From Heliocidaris erythrogramma (lineage: Eukaryota > Echinodermata > Echinoidea > Camarodonta > Echinometridae), in assembly GCA_025617745.1 (NCBI GenBank), contig CM046858.1, positions 34,232,598 to 34,296,597 on the forward strand: DNA of 64,000 nucleotides, written 5' to 3'. The position numbers and the translations under genes were made by a program. A model generated the notes under the pieces. The model was not told the origin of the DNA, did not search any database, and saw only the letters and a list, made by a program, of their open reading frames with translations. Below are positions 12,691 through 24,300 of the stretch, one piece after another. Position 1 is the first letter of the stretch; each line of letters starts with the position of its first letter.

Positions 12691-12759
12691 ACAAATATTA
12701 CGTACATTATTTTATCTAACAATGAGTGGTAGAATCAACTCCGTCCCCCCCCCCCCCTC

Positions 12760-13130
12760 CGTCCACTAGTGAAAAATAAATGTATTCCCGGGAATAAGAA
12801 TTCAGTAATCGCATCGAATCTCTTGCTCATGTCATGGGCCCTACCGATGGGAAATGAAACAGATTTTTTTTCTTTTCTTTTCTGCCATGATCGTGCGTGC
12901 TGGTTGTGGTAACTGGTCTTCGTTTTTCCAAATCCGTGCGTGCATTGTTCTTCTTTTCCCCTTCTGTTTTCGACGGATCTTTTCTCTTTCCTCTTCTCTC
13001 TAGCTAGCTAAAACGACATTCACGCCGACCATTAGTAGAAAACAAACGACAACATTTTAAGAAATGGGGATTTTTTGAGTGTCCCGGTGTTCGGTCTTCG
13101 TTTTTTCAAACGCCTCTGTAAAATACGGTC
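12760..13130 (+). repeat. Dispersed repeat family, copy D (partial)
   Basis: Carries CATGGGCCCTACCGATGG, the TGCCATGATCGTGCGTGCTG block and CGCCGACCATTAGTAG, all seen in copies A-C. The end of this copy runs straight into the second intron unit, as copy C runs into the exon at 12165. Confidence 0.6.
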
Positions 13131-13134
13131 ACAT

Positions 13135-13345
13135 ATTTTCTAGAACTCTAACTATGTTAACCTAATTTAATTCTGCTATTTTTTTTGTTACAATGGAAGA
13201 GTAGTCACTTCTAATCATAAAGCAGTTCATAACCACCCAGTTTATTACACCGCTTGGACAAGGCAGGTAAAGAAAGTTAACCTTTTTATATGAAATAATA
13301 TTTGTAGAACTATAAAAACTTGGCGACATTTGTCATTTAAGATAA
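13135..13345 (+). repeat. Duplicated NLR intron, exon lost
   Basis: Aligns with the intron immediately after the LRR exon donor (12339-12560). The position that should hold the exon (just before 13135) holds only a short unrelated stretch that joins copy D to the intron. The unit is therefore a duplicate without its LRR exon. Confidence 0.55.
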
Positions 13346-13639
13346 AGCAATCAATGTATAAATTCTCAATGGATTGTTTGATCGTATCGCAGCCGTATCC
13401 CATCTTGTAATAGGTATAGTTGTTTCATTATTACTGTTTTATTCATCAGGGTAGCCCATTCACCGAAAGTTGATCTTCCATGAGGCCCTGAAAATATAAA
13501 AACTATATAAAATGATTTAAAGTACAATAAGGGGAGCATACATATATCAAATAAGCAATAACAGTAATTATAAACGAATCCAATCAAATTGAAACCAAAG
13601 TAAACCACAATGAATAGTCAATATTCATTAATTTTAAAC

Positions 13640-14690
13640 TTGCTGATGTGAGTAAGGATAAACAATGAAAATAAAAAGAATGAGAAACAGAGAAATGAAA
13701 TTGAGTAAAACAAGATTAAAAATTAGGCATGGAGAAAGAGAGAGAGAGAGAGAGAGGGGGTAATGGAAGCGTAGGGAGGGAAGACCAAAAGAAGAAAAAT
13801 CAGAAGAAGAAGAGAGAGAGGAGAGAGAGAGAGAGAGAGGGAGCAGAAAAATAATGTTGATTCCAACCAGTGACAATATCTTACTCGGATTCAGAAAATG
13901 TTTTTTCAAGGAAAATTTAAAATTGGTTAAATTACTTGTTTGCTTGATATTTAGAGGCAAATTATTCCACCATTATTTCACCATTATAAGATATTGCATT
14001 CTTATAATATTTACCAATTATGAGGTCATGATTATTTTCGAGTGTATATTATGTCTCGTTGAGACTTCTTTAAAACACTTTTGTAAAAATCAGAGGACAA
14101 ATCATTAGAACATCTAAAATATTTGACCCGTTCCTTGAAAGACATCCATTTCAGGCGAGCAAATAATTCATTAAAATAATGGAGTATGTATATATTCCAG
14201 TTTACTATCAATCTGGCAGCTTTATTTTGTAATTTCGTTATCTTTAATTTGACTTAAAGATCTATTCCCCCAAATTTCAGTCAACAGTAATCAATTTGTA
14301 ATTGAATAAGACATGTAAATAATAATTTCATTGAAGTTTCATCAACATAAGGTTTTACTCTCCTGAGCATGGCAAGACCTGCGAATACTTTTCTACATAA
14401 TTAATCTATATGATTAGACCATAATAGATTGTGATCGATAAAAATACCAAGACACTTAAAGCTCGCGCATTGTTTAACATATATATATATATATATCTTT
14501 ATAATTTATAGAAATGCAATCGTTTTTGCAAATATTTAATCTTTGTTTACTCCCAATTATCAAAACTTTGTTTTCTCGACATTAAGATACAGCTTATTAC
14601 AATTTATCCATCTACCTAGAGCATTAAAATCACTCTGAAATTTAGTCTGTACTTCTAAAGAGGTGTTATGAAACATTGATAAGTAAGGCT
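13640..14690 (-). mobile_element. LINE fragment (CR1/L2-type reverse transcriptase C-terminus)
   Basis: On the minus strand, broken frames spell the usual end of a CR1/L2-like RT: a LGIFIDHNLLWSNHI thumb segment, LCRKVFAGLAMLRRVKPYVD, then LQNKAARLIVNW, and finally WNNLPLNIKQTSNLTNFKFS with a short tail. Several stops and frameshifts lie between these blocks, so it is dead. It is truncated at its 5' side, as usual for LINEs, and sits inside the second NLR intron unit. Purine-rich microsatellites at 13735-13840 lie beyond its 3' end. Confidence 0.75.
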
Positions 14691-14918
14691 ATCAGCTAAA
14701 GTTTGTTGGCTTTCATTTTCATTTAACTTGATAAGGTCTCCGTCTCGAAGTGGTGGTCTCGGTCTCGGAAGGAAAACTCTCGGTATCGGTCCTCAAGGTC
14801 TCGACAAAAGCACTGGTCTCCATAATTTTCCTGTTATCCTGCAATTTCTGAATAATGAGATTCATTTGTAACTTACTAGTATTTGAGTTTCTCCAGTGCA
14901 TACCATACGTATTTGTTG
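14684..14918 (+). repeat. Resumed NLR intron unit 2 up to the assembly gap
   Basis: TAAGGCTATCAGCTAAAGTT matches 12604 in unit 1, showing that the duplicated intron resumes after the LINE. The following TCTC-rich stretch (GGTCTCGGTCTCGG) is low complexity. Confidence 0.55.
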
Positions 14919-15418
14919 NNNNNNNNNNNNNNNNNNNNNNNNNNNNNNNNNNNNNNNNNNNNNNNNNNNNNNNNNNNNNNNNNNNNNNNNNNNNNNNNNN
15001 NNNNNNNNNNNNNNNNNNNNNNNNNNNNNNNNNNNNNNNNNNNNNNNNNNNNNNNNNNNNNNNNNNNNNNNNNNNNNNNNNNNNNNNNNNNNNNNNNNNN
15101 NNNNNNNNNNNNNNNNNNNNNNNNNNNNNNNNNNNNNNNNNNNNNNNNNNNNNNNNNNNNNNNNNNNNNNNNNNNNNNNNNNNNNNNNNNNNNNNNNNNN
15201 NNNNNNNNNNNNNNNNNNNNNNNNNNNNNNNNNNNNNNNNNNNNNNNNNNNNNNNNNNNNNNNNNNNNNNNNNNNNNNNNNNNNNNNNNNNNNNNNNNNN
15301 NNNNNNNNNNNNNNNNNNNNNNNNNNNNNNNNNNNNNNNNNNNNNNNNNNNNNNNNNNNNNNNNNNNNNNNNNNNNNNNNNNNNNNNNNNNNNNNNNNNN
15401 NNNNNNNNNNNNNNNNNN
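14919..15418. other. Assembly gap (500 N)
   Basis: Exactly 500 N, a conventional placeholder for a gap of unknown length. Frames that appear to span it are not real. Confidence 0.98.
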
Positions 15419-15538
15419 TATTTTGTATGAAGTCAGTAATGTGTATACCGCTAGAATAGATAGTATTTTGCGAGTTTTGACAAATGATTTATCTGTAATG
15501 TCAGCATAGGTTTATCTAAAACACCCTTTCCGCTTTAA

Positions 15539-16613
15539 TATAGGTTTTCCCGCCCATTTTCGTCACCTATTCAAGCGATTTCATCAGCTTTTAAATCAAT
15601 TTCGTCTGGCGAAGCGTACCGCGCTCAAACACGAGGATCGCTTTCGTCCAAATGTCATTTAATTTCGTCCAAATGTCATTTAATTTCGTCTTTGGTCAAC
15701 CAAATTCAACAATTTAGCATTCACATTCGTCAATTGTCACTGGATTTCGTCCCCACCGGCAAGCGAGTAAAAATGTTCAGATAAAATTCGTCGTCTTTTA
15801 AAACAAATTCACTTTATTGCTGTTCAAATTCGTCTTAAGATTTTTCTTCCTCTCTATAGAGGATAAAAATGATTTGAAATTAAAAAAAGGACTCTTTAAA
15901 CGTTATATTTATTTATTTTTGCATATATTCATATATTTATATTGATGTTTAGCTACATGTAAGCATGATAAGCCTTCTTTTTTTATTCCAACTGTGACTG
16001 CATCATCAAGTGGATGTATCGATGCATTTTATGTTTACAGAACCTTATTATTCGACAATGAATATTGAAAATTTGTCTATATATCTATTTAAAAGTTTAT
16101 TTATATCCCGAAAAAAACTTGTTTCAACTGCATCTTTTCTTTATCTTTATTTTGTTGTATTGTGTTGTTCATGTGAGAGTATTTCATCTGTGTGAAGTTA
16201 GATGATGTGATTTATTGATTGTTGCGAATTGAAATATGTTTTATCTACGATGAAAGTGGCATAATTGTGATCATGCAGGTGGTGAGTAAACGATATGATG
16301 AGCAAATGTAGATGCATCTTGCTGCAGTGTAGTATAGAGGACGATTTTGCGTGAAAGTTTGACGAAAACGAATGCCAAAAGACGAATTTGATCTTGTTGT
16401 TTTGCGCCCGACTACTGTGACCGACGAAATTGAATCGAAAGTGACGAAAGTCAGCGACAAATGACGAAATTCAATGGTAATGTTTTTAAATTGAATGATC
16501 AAAGACGAAATTGAAACAAGCATTCGCAAATTCCTGCGGGCCGGCGACGAAATTAAAAGATCATTGTTTGAAATTGATTGAAAAGGTGACGAAAATGGGC
16601 GGGAAAAACTATA
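15539..16613. mobile_element. Non-autonomous DNA transposon with GACGAAA sub-terminal motifs
   Basis: Inverted ends TATAGGTTTTCCCGCCC (left) and the complement of TATAGTTTTTCCCGCCC (right), continuing as ATTTTCGTCACC. About eight or more TTTCGTC words lie in the left 300 bases, and a similar number of GACGAAA words in the right 300 bases, so the clusters mirror each other. Such arrays are typical of transposase-binding regions. TA at the boundaries could be target sequence. The 0.5-kb core has no coding potential. Confidence 0.7.
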
Positions 16614-16640
16614 ATTATCTTGGGGGTTTAAAGTGGGAAA

Positions 16641-16808
16641 TATCCCTGCCGGAAAGAACACAGTATCCCACAGTGTGTTCACAATGTGTTCACATAGTCG
16701 ACTCTGAAGATTTGATTCACAATGTTAAAACGCTCGAATTTAACAGTGTAAAGATGATTTCACACTCTGAACACACTGTGGGATGCTGTGTTCTTACCGG
16801 CAGGGATA
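16641..16808. mobile_element. 168-bp MITE
   Basis: Starts TATCCCTGCCGG and ends with its exact complement. Arms of about 40 bases share GAACACAG, ATCCCACAGTGTGTTCA and neighbouring bases, with few mismatches, so it is young. No transposase. TA duplication possible. Confidence 0.8.
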
Positions 16809-16894
16809 CTTTGTGATGTTTATCTTACTCAAACATCTGGGTCCATATTCATAAAACATTAAGAGGTGTAGTTGGCAAGTAGCCATGGGGAGGG

Positions 16895-17140
16895 GGTACT
16901 CGTTTTTTTAAGGTTCGTTTTTCCGAAGGTTCATAATTCGGAACACAAATTTTCTATAGCAGGGTGTTCATAACTCCGAAAATAAAAGTGGGTTCATAAT
17001 TCTGAAGGTTCGTAATTCCGAAAATGCAATAGAGCCCTATACATAACCTTTTTATTTTCGGGATTATGAACCCTATTTGATGTTCGGAAATACGAACCTT
17101 CGGAATTAGGAACCTTCGGAAAAGCGACGTGTAACCCTAG
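16895..17140. repeat. Inverted-repeat element built of CCGAAGGTTCRTAATT units
   Basis: The variants GGTTCATAATTCGGAA, GTTCATAACTCCGAA, GGTTCATAATTCTGAA and GGTTCGTAATTCCGAA follow one another in the left half and appear as complements in the right half. Outer ends GGTACTCG... and the complement of GGGTTACACG... are also related. It is both a short tandem repeat and a fold-back. It contains no gene. Confidence 0.7.
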
Positions 17141-17439
17141 CCACGTACTGTAGCCTATGTAATTAGTTTACAACTAGCTTAAAGGCTATAATGTGAATAT
17201 GGTCCCTGGAGCTTAGGTATTGTTTTATGTCACTACAGTTGATGAGATGTGTTATAACAATATTGCTGCATGGTGATATTAAACATATAAATCATGAAGG
17301 TTATATAAATATGTAAGACAGGACATAAACGTTCAGAAAAATTAGATACAAGGAAGGTAATAAAGCTACAGCAATTAACAAAACAAAACCAAAAAAAAAA
17401 ATGAAAACCACCCACAATCATATCCGAAGAGCTTTGATC

Positions 17440-17469
<30 letters not shown>

Positions 17470-17475
<6 letters not shown>

Positions 17476-17968
17476 GCGAAAGGAAATGAGAGAATAATGG
17501 TTGCATAACTTAAATTAAAGTTCCCCAGAGCTGTCCTCCCTTTTTGAAATTTTTTGCAAAGGCTGAAAAAATGTCTCCGCCGGGAATCGAACCCGGGTCG
17601 TTGGCTTAGACCGCCAATGCCTTAACCATTTAGACCACGGAGACGGGTTAGTGGTTTCGGCGACACCAGATTCAATTGACCGACAGATTGACAAATCTTC
17701 AACCTTATTAATTAATTCCGTTATCGGGGGCAGATGAGTTTGAACAAAGACAAGCCGCGTGCCTCAGCTGGATCCAAACGAATGCTTTGAGATACATGTA
17801 TACATTAGAATAATTATTAACAATATTGTGTGGAAATAACATATACAACAGCTTTGGCAACTCTCATGGAAATATATATATATATAATGCGAAAGGAAAT
17901 GAGAGAATAATGGTTGCGTAACTTAAATCAAAGTTCCCCAAAGAGCTGTCCTCCCTTTTTGAATTTTT

Positions 17969-17975
<7 letters not shown>
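17470..17975 (-). repeat. tRNA-bearing repeat unit, 1.4 tandem copies
   Basis: One full unit with the tRNA-like gene (17572-17644), then GGATCCAAACGAATGC, ATACATTAGAATAATT and the start of the next unit (AACATATACAACAGCTTTGG, 17836) up to TTTTTTGCAAAA. A TA microsatellite borders each side. Same family as 27350, 28020, 32491 and 35460. Confidence 0.75.
17572..17644 (-). tRNA. tRNA-like gene in repeat unit (degenerate)
   Basis: On the minus strand it begins GTCTCCG and ends CGGAGACA, with A box TGGTCTAAATGGTTAAGG-like and B box GGGTTCGATTCC. The anticodon loop has one change compared with sibling copies (GGTCTAA instead of GTTCTAA), so U33 is lost. Six T follow the 3' end. Probably a dead or repeat-borne copy. 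Confidence 0.55.
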
Positions 17976-18012
<37 letters not shown>

Positions 18013-20010
18013 ACACTTGTCATTGATTTGGTCAATAGTTCAAGCACTCAGTCTGTATATGTGTATCATCCTCACTCATTGAAATCGTAATAACTGTGAC
18101 TACATCTAGTTTAGTTATATTCCCACACAGGGTTTACGAGAAAAAACAGATTTAGAAAAAACTTATCTCAGATCACTTATATCTATGATATTAGTTTTCA
18201 TACCAGTATTCTTTTATTAATATTTCAAGTGTGTTTAGAATAACAAATACGATTGTAAGCCATGTAAAACAATATATAAAGGTTTGGGTACCCTGTATTT
18301 TTATCATTATCTGATTTTAATTGACTTGGATCAGTGTTGCCAATTCTATAATGAGTGTTCTTGTGATATTTACGAATTATTCACAGGTCCATTTTTGTTA
18401 TAGTCTTACCTTACAATCATCATGCATTGGTTCTTTGATAGCTGGTTGGCTGTGAATGTCATATTTGTACTTTTTCCTGCAAAGTTATCTGGCCATTCAA
18501 CATTAATTATGTTAAGATAATTGTTATCATACTTGTGTATACAACACGTTAATAGACTTGTATTCCAGTATTGTGTCATGATTCCTACTCTATCAAACAT
18601 CTCGTGCTTTTGTATTGTTATATGTCACAACATTTGATGAAATTTGTTTTACTGCATTAAACAATATTGCTGCTTGTACAGTTGTAAATATTATGTTCTT
18701 AAACATATAAATCATATACATCATATACATCATAAGATGTATACGATGTATACCAAAGAATATACGATGAATCATATCAGAAAACTATATACAAGGGACG
18801 TAATAAAGCTACAACAATTAACAAAACAAAAAGTTGAAAACCACCCGCAATCATGTCCGAAGAGGTCATACTGTCATACTGATCACGGGTTTGCTCAATG
18901 GTTCAGGCACTCATTCTATATGTGCATCGTCTTAATTCACTCATTGAATCGTATCTGCTTATAATGTCGTACCTTATTCCCATACTTTGAAATGATTAAG
19001 GCGAGTAAGAATAGTTTCCAAAGCCCTCTCTAAACCTGGAAAGTGATTTCATTTTTTTTTACGAATCATATGCATCCATGTTTTCTTCAATAACTCTAAA
19101 TCTGATAACTGGATTTTATTTACATGTAATTCGTTTCGATACATGTACATGCATCCAAATGTTTACGTGAACTGATAAGTATAGAAATAACTTTATATTT
19201 CAGTTCACTTCTATGATGTTAGTGTTGATACCAGCATTTTGATCATTGATGATTTAATTATGTCAAATTATCGTCTGCCGCCGTACAAGAGATATTTTTT
19301 CCTTGTTTGTGTGTGTCTTTGTTTGTAATAGCACACATGATTTTATGAGTGTATGTATATGAAGGTATTGGTATAGCGTATGTTCGGTCTTAGAGCTAGG
19401 ATTTGGATTCAGAGTTGAAGTTATTGATTCGATTAGTGTAGGAATTAGAATTAGTGTCGAATGAGCATTTATTTTACAACCATCTTAGTTCATTGATGTG
19501 ATCTTAATGTTTATACCAGTGTTTGTTTATTGATTCTTGAAGTATGTCAAGTGATAATCCGTGACCATAACAGGGATGGTTATTGTAACCCGCATGGTAA
19601 GCCATGTATATAGGTATCGACACCCTATCTGCATCGATTATGTGATTATGATTACTTTGAGAATGCCTATTACATCGCCTATCCTATTGATGGATCTCCT
19701 TGTGTTATTGACGTTATGCTCATGTCTAAAGGTGCATTGTGTTAACTTTTGTTTTTATATACTCCACGCATCGGTTCTCTGATAGCAGGTTGGCTGTGTT
19801 TATCATAAATGTTTGTATTTCTTTTTACTACAGAGTCAAATGGCCATTTCACATTTATGTAAGATTTATGTCAATTATTATCATATTTGTGTATATCGCG
19901 TTTGAATAGTCAGATTTGTATCACCATACTTTCCCATTATTCTTGTACTATATTCACTGTATTTCACTGCTGGAATTACATGTAGCCATAAATGCAGAGA
20001 AATTAAAAGT

Positions 20011-21222
20011 GGAATCGTGACCGTGCATTTAACAGATTCGCTCTGTATTATCAAAGTGTGTTACTTTTAATAACACTTCAATAACAATGGATCGACATCA
20101 TTGACAGAAAACATCCTAAGATCATATGCATGTTGGGGTTTTTTGAGGCCTACTACCATGACTACCGTATATCAGAAAATACAAACAATGACATGACTTT
20201 TTAAAGAAAATGAATTATTCTGCTTGCATGGTTTGTTTTACATGTACGTACTTTTTAAAATCAATATTTGCTTAATTCCCGATAAACCTTTTCCGCCAGT
20301 GTGATGTATAATGTAAATAGATATTATACACCTTCATATATTAAACATCCTTACTGTTGTTATTGTTATCAATACTCTACACGGATTTGAAGACAATATC
20401 CAAGCTAGTTGTGAATGTAAATTGCTATGGATGAGAAAAATGACGTTACGTCAGTTATTGTTGGCAGAGTATGCATTATATAATATCATAAAATAATAAG
20501 TATAATGTTATAATGATGAATACGATGTTCAGCTACTCTATCCGTTACGTTCATTGTTATGTAATTATTGGTAATTATCTCGATGTATGTATGCATGGGG
20601 TCTCTAAGGGCTTTACAGATACATTCTTAGCTAGGTCATCGCATTAAGAAATGGTCGGGTTCTGTGGTAAGAATGCAAAATCAGTTACGAGCTTTCTGAT
20701 TCCCTTTTATCCCCACGTGGAATAATATCATAGTAACAATGTGACACGAAAGTGATTACTATTTAAATTGTCTCATATTGAAAATATGACAAGAAATGGT
20801 TTACACCTTTTGAACCAAGTAATGCTAATGCCATGTTGTTAGTGGAGTCCCATATACCCATATGTTTCTGCAGTGCTTTTCACTGTGTGTTGTATTTTAA
20901 ACAAATCTGAGTCAATTTGTTTGTAGTTGAACCCCCAAATACTATGCTACATGAACAACCTTTCCCAATAACTTCTTGACCAGCTTCCTTCATAATGCAA
21001 TCCTATGAACAGTACTCATCCTTAGCTTTAAAAGGCCCCTGCAACCCAAAGGCATCCCAAATACTAGTTTATTGTTGTTGATGTACAGGGATGCATACAA
21101 CTAATGTTATTCAAACATCTAGATATGTTTCATAGATTTTTACATCTTTTTTTAAAATCTGCATTTTATTAAACAACTATATCAATGTAAGTAAATGAAG
21201 AAGCTTAATGGGAGGAATTTTA
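20011..21222. other. No gene seen; diverged repeat at 20820-21200
   Basis: AT-rich DNA. The part 20820-21200 is distantly similar to 32060-32420 (shared TGAGTCAATTT and AACCTTTCCCAAT and the spacing between them), so it belongs to an old dispersed repeat. No coding region is evident. Confidence 0.5.
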
Positions 21223-21502
21223 ATTTGTAAACAAATTTTTTAGGCTTTTACTCCCAGTGTTATAGATCGTTTGCTCGATCTGTAATGAAAATCACAAGTC
21301 AGAAAAAAAATTGGAACCAGCGGGATTCGAACCTGTCATCTACTGCTTGCCGGGCAGCGACTTAACCACCAAGCAGTAGATGACAGGTTCGAATCCCGCT
21401 GGTTCCAATTTTTTCGGGGTATCGCCGTTGACTTGTGATTTTCATTACAGATCGAGCAAACGATCTATAACACTGGGAGTAAAAGCCTAAAAATTTGTTT
21501 AT
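21223..21502. repeat. Fold-back of two tRNA-like modules, arms about 125 bp
   Basis: Left arm (21228-21352) and right arm (21378-21502) are nearly perfect inverted copies. Each contains a tRNA-like 3' half reading outward from the centre: GACAGGTTCGAATCCCGC, GGTTCCA and a T-run. The roughly 20-base centre (CCGGGCAGCGACTTAACCAC) is the only unpaired part and holds an A-box-like GGTGGTTAAG on the minus strand. A single arm of the same family lies at 41586-41730. The arms end TTTAGGCTTTTACTCCCAG / its complement. Confidence 0.8.
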
Positions 21503-23504
21503 ATCAATGTAGAAAATAAAAATGATCAATAATAAAAACATAAACTGTAAAGAATTACATTTGTCTTCTGCCTCTTAGTGTCTTGAAGTATTCTCTTAAT
21601 TAGGATCCGATTTTTATTGAATTTATTAGTTTTGGGATTGTGCGTACTGTATACAACAAATAGTTGTGATCTCCAGAATGAAATGTACTTTGAGCAAATG
21701 ATGAACATTTGAAAAGTTAATAAAGTGTATATGTTCTGACATCATATAGGGCCTTTGTCCTTTTTGCAAAACAAGGTTTTACGTCTCCTCAATTAGATAC
21801 CAGTAAGTATACTTACGTATACGTACAATTTTGAGTACGGCACTAAAGAAAGGAAGGCGAAATGAGAAAGAAACAAATGATGGACGATAGCTGATATCTT
21901 GCAAAGAAGTATGTTTATGCAACACGAATGCTTTGGGAATGTGTGTATGAGGCATTTTTGGAAAGTAGAAGACTATGGTAAAGTGTGTGGTGGTGGTAAT
22001 AGAACGCCTGAATTTCTTGAATGTTTCTACAGGATAAAAAACAACAACAAACATCACCCCCCCCAAAAAAAAACACAAAACAAAACAAAACAACAACAAC
22101 AACAACAACAACAACAAACAACAAACAAACAAACAAATCTGAAAAAAGGGGGGAAAAAGAATCTTTATTTTCTTGGAAAGAAATTGTTCTCAACTGAACA
22201 AAGAAATATAAATGAAAGTGGATGGATATGGAACACAGAATGAGGTTATCGGTGAAAAAGAAGAAGTAATTAAATAACCAAAATGCTGATAATTGATTAA
22301 ATTCCCAAAAGATTAGCTGGTCTTTCTAAAAAAAAAAAAAAAAAAAGCTTCCAAACATGCCTACTCCACTATGAACACCTGATGCAAATCCTCAACGTGT
22401 CCTTAAATTCAAATGTCAATTGACGGGGACAAGCTGGAATACAACAAAACAACTCATTGTGGACACTATCATTGTGTTTTCTTGAACATTTGAAAGGAGT
22501 GTTTGAAACATTGATCACAAATTAGCCGAAAGGGGGATATTTCGGGTTTTCCCTCTAATTTGCAGAATTAAATTGTCATGTTATTTTGGTTTAATTTACT
22601 AATAAGCGGACATAAACCTACAATAGGACACTAATACTTCCCCCCCCCCTCCCCCACGCCTTCCCCTCACTTATTTCCTCAATACTCTTCTAAATGGGCT
22701 CATGCAGGCCCATGATTTGATTTGCATCACAACTAACAATTCAACGACTCACTAGGCAATAGATATGTATTCTTTTGTCTGGTTGAATGGCTATATATAC
22801 ATGAATCTGCAAAGTCCCTGAATCTGATGGTTTCGTTTTCGGGTACAACGCAGGCTTCACTTGCACCAGCATACGTGTACACTCTACACACCTTTATTTG
22901 AAAAGAGGATTCAAGCACCCCTATCATAATCTGCCTATGGATTTATCGTTGTTGATTCATTACACCTCTCACTCGATATATTGAAAGAGAATCTGAATAT
23001 GAAACCTAACCTGTTTATGCTGACGGAATCTGAATTACGATTCAATTTCCAGGGAATTAATTTTTGGTACACTGCATGTTTCTGCATAGTGCTGTAACTT
23101 TATTCAATAAACGGAGATCAAACTTTCCTTATTGCTCGTGCGAGAGAGACACATTTGGACACCATTTTGTTTCTTTATAGCATGTTAAGAGCAGACCTTA
23201 CAAGTCACTTGTTAGCTGTTAATTTCATTTGATTGTACAAGACACATGCAAAAGCTTTTTTTGGCTGGGCTACTGCTGATAAGAGGAAGGACTTGAGGCC
23301 CCATTTCACCGTTTCTTTTTGAAGCCAACAGTGAGTATATCTATCACTCTGAATTGCTATACGTAAGATCATTCTCTTAGTATAAGAAGATTGCAAGGAT
23401 TATAATTATATCTAAGCTAATATTTGTTTAGCTTTTTTTAACACAACAAGAATAATATTCATTCATGTAAATGATTTTAGAGTACTATTAACTGATAATA
23501 TTCA
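21503..23504. other. No gene seen; CAA microsatellite
   Basis: Contains a CAA/CAAA tract (22080-22137), poly-A (22328-22347) and poly-C (22639-22650). Open frames over the CAA tract are low complexity. No host gene, element or RNA was recognised. Confidence 0.5.
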
Positions 23505-23896
23505 ATAAAGTTCCCTAGCTATACGAGCTCCTTGGCTTATCAATCTGGTACTGGACCTACGGAGCTATATAGTAGGGTATCTAAGAGGGGTATCCGTGCA
23601 CCCCCCACAGGACTAAACAAAACCAACATTTTTAACTTCTTCATAATATGCTTAAAAACATAAAAACAAGATGTTAACAAGAAAAAAAAGTGGCCCCGAA
23701 TAGGGAAAATCAAGGGGGCGTCAAGGTGGTCAAAAATGCCCTTTTCAAATTTTGTTGAGAGGTCCTTTCTACTACCATCACATTTTGACCTGTAACTTTC
23801 TGTATGGTCATCAGATTGGTATGAAAATTGGTAGCGTTCTTGCCAGTACCGTTCTACACATTTTGATATAAAAAATATATCCATATCAAAATGTAT

Positions 23897-23910
23897 GTTG
23901 CCATGGCAAC
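23897..23910. promoter_or_regulatory. RFX/X-box-like palindrome
   Basis: GTTGCCATGGCAAC, a perfect palindrome fitting the X-box consensus bound by RFX transcription factors. It is one of two in this arm, about 390 bases apart. Function in a repeat is unproven. Confidence 0.45.
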
Positions 23911-24286
23911 AGTTATCATCAATGAAAATCTAACTAGAATAGAAGAATTTCATATTTTTTTCAAAGAAAATTGCTTAGACATGAAAACAATCACTTCAGT
24001 ATGAGTTTGATACAATATTGTGGTGTTTAATGACATTCCCATCACTCTGAAGCATACACAACATAATAAGAGGAACTCAATTATCTGTTGCCATAGTAGC
24101 ATGTTATGCGTATTACAAACCTCTTGTTTCCGCATATTTTTTTTTCCAGATTTCTCAGTTTTACACAGTAAGCATAATGAACTTCCTAATTTTAACCTGC
24201 AATTCTATGATAATCGACTATAAGAAAAAAAAAGATGACGATGTTTGCATCACTATGTCACACAATTTGATAATATGAGAATTTCT

Positions 24287-24300
24287 GTTGCCATGGCAAC
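24287..24300. promoter_or_regulatory. RFX/X-box-like palindrome
   Basis: Second GTTGCCATGGCAAC of the left arm, identical to the one at 23897. Confidence 0.45.

Larger units (their letters stand above)
17220..20010 (+). repeat. Old tandem duplication, unit about 1.4 kb
   Basis: Unit 1 (about 17230-18600) and unit 2 (about 18610-20000) share several blocks in the same order: AACAATATTGCTGC, AACATATAAATCAT, AATAAAGCTACARCAATTAA, GAAAACCACCCRCAATCAT, TCAAGCACTCA/TCAGGCACTCA, ATACCAGTATTC/ATACCAGTGTTTG, and TTGGCTGTG. Divergence is high, so the duplication is old. Unit 1 was later invaded by a tRNA-bearing unit. No coding exon was recognised in either copy. Confidence 0.6.

Noticed and set aside
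14855-15509. Long open frames across 14855-15509
   Set aside because: They consist of N codons from the assembly gap.
16245-16682. 145-codon minus-strand frame
   Set aside because: Lies in the terminal arm of a non-autonomous transposon and crosses its end; made of GACGAAA words.
21899-22243. 114-codon frame with poly-Gln and poly-Lys
   Set aside because: Generated by the CAA/CAAA microsatellite.
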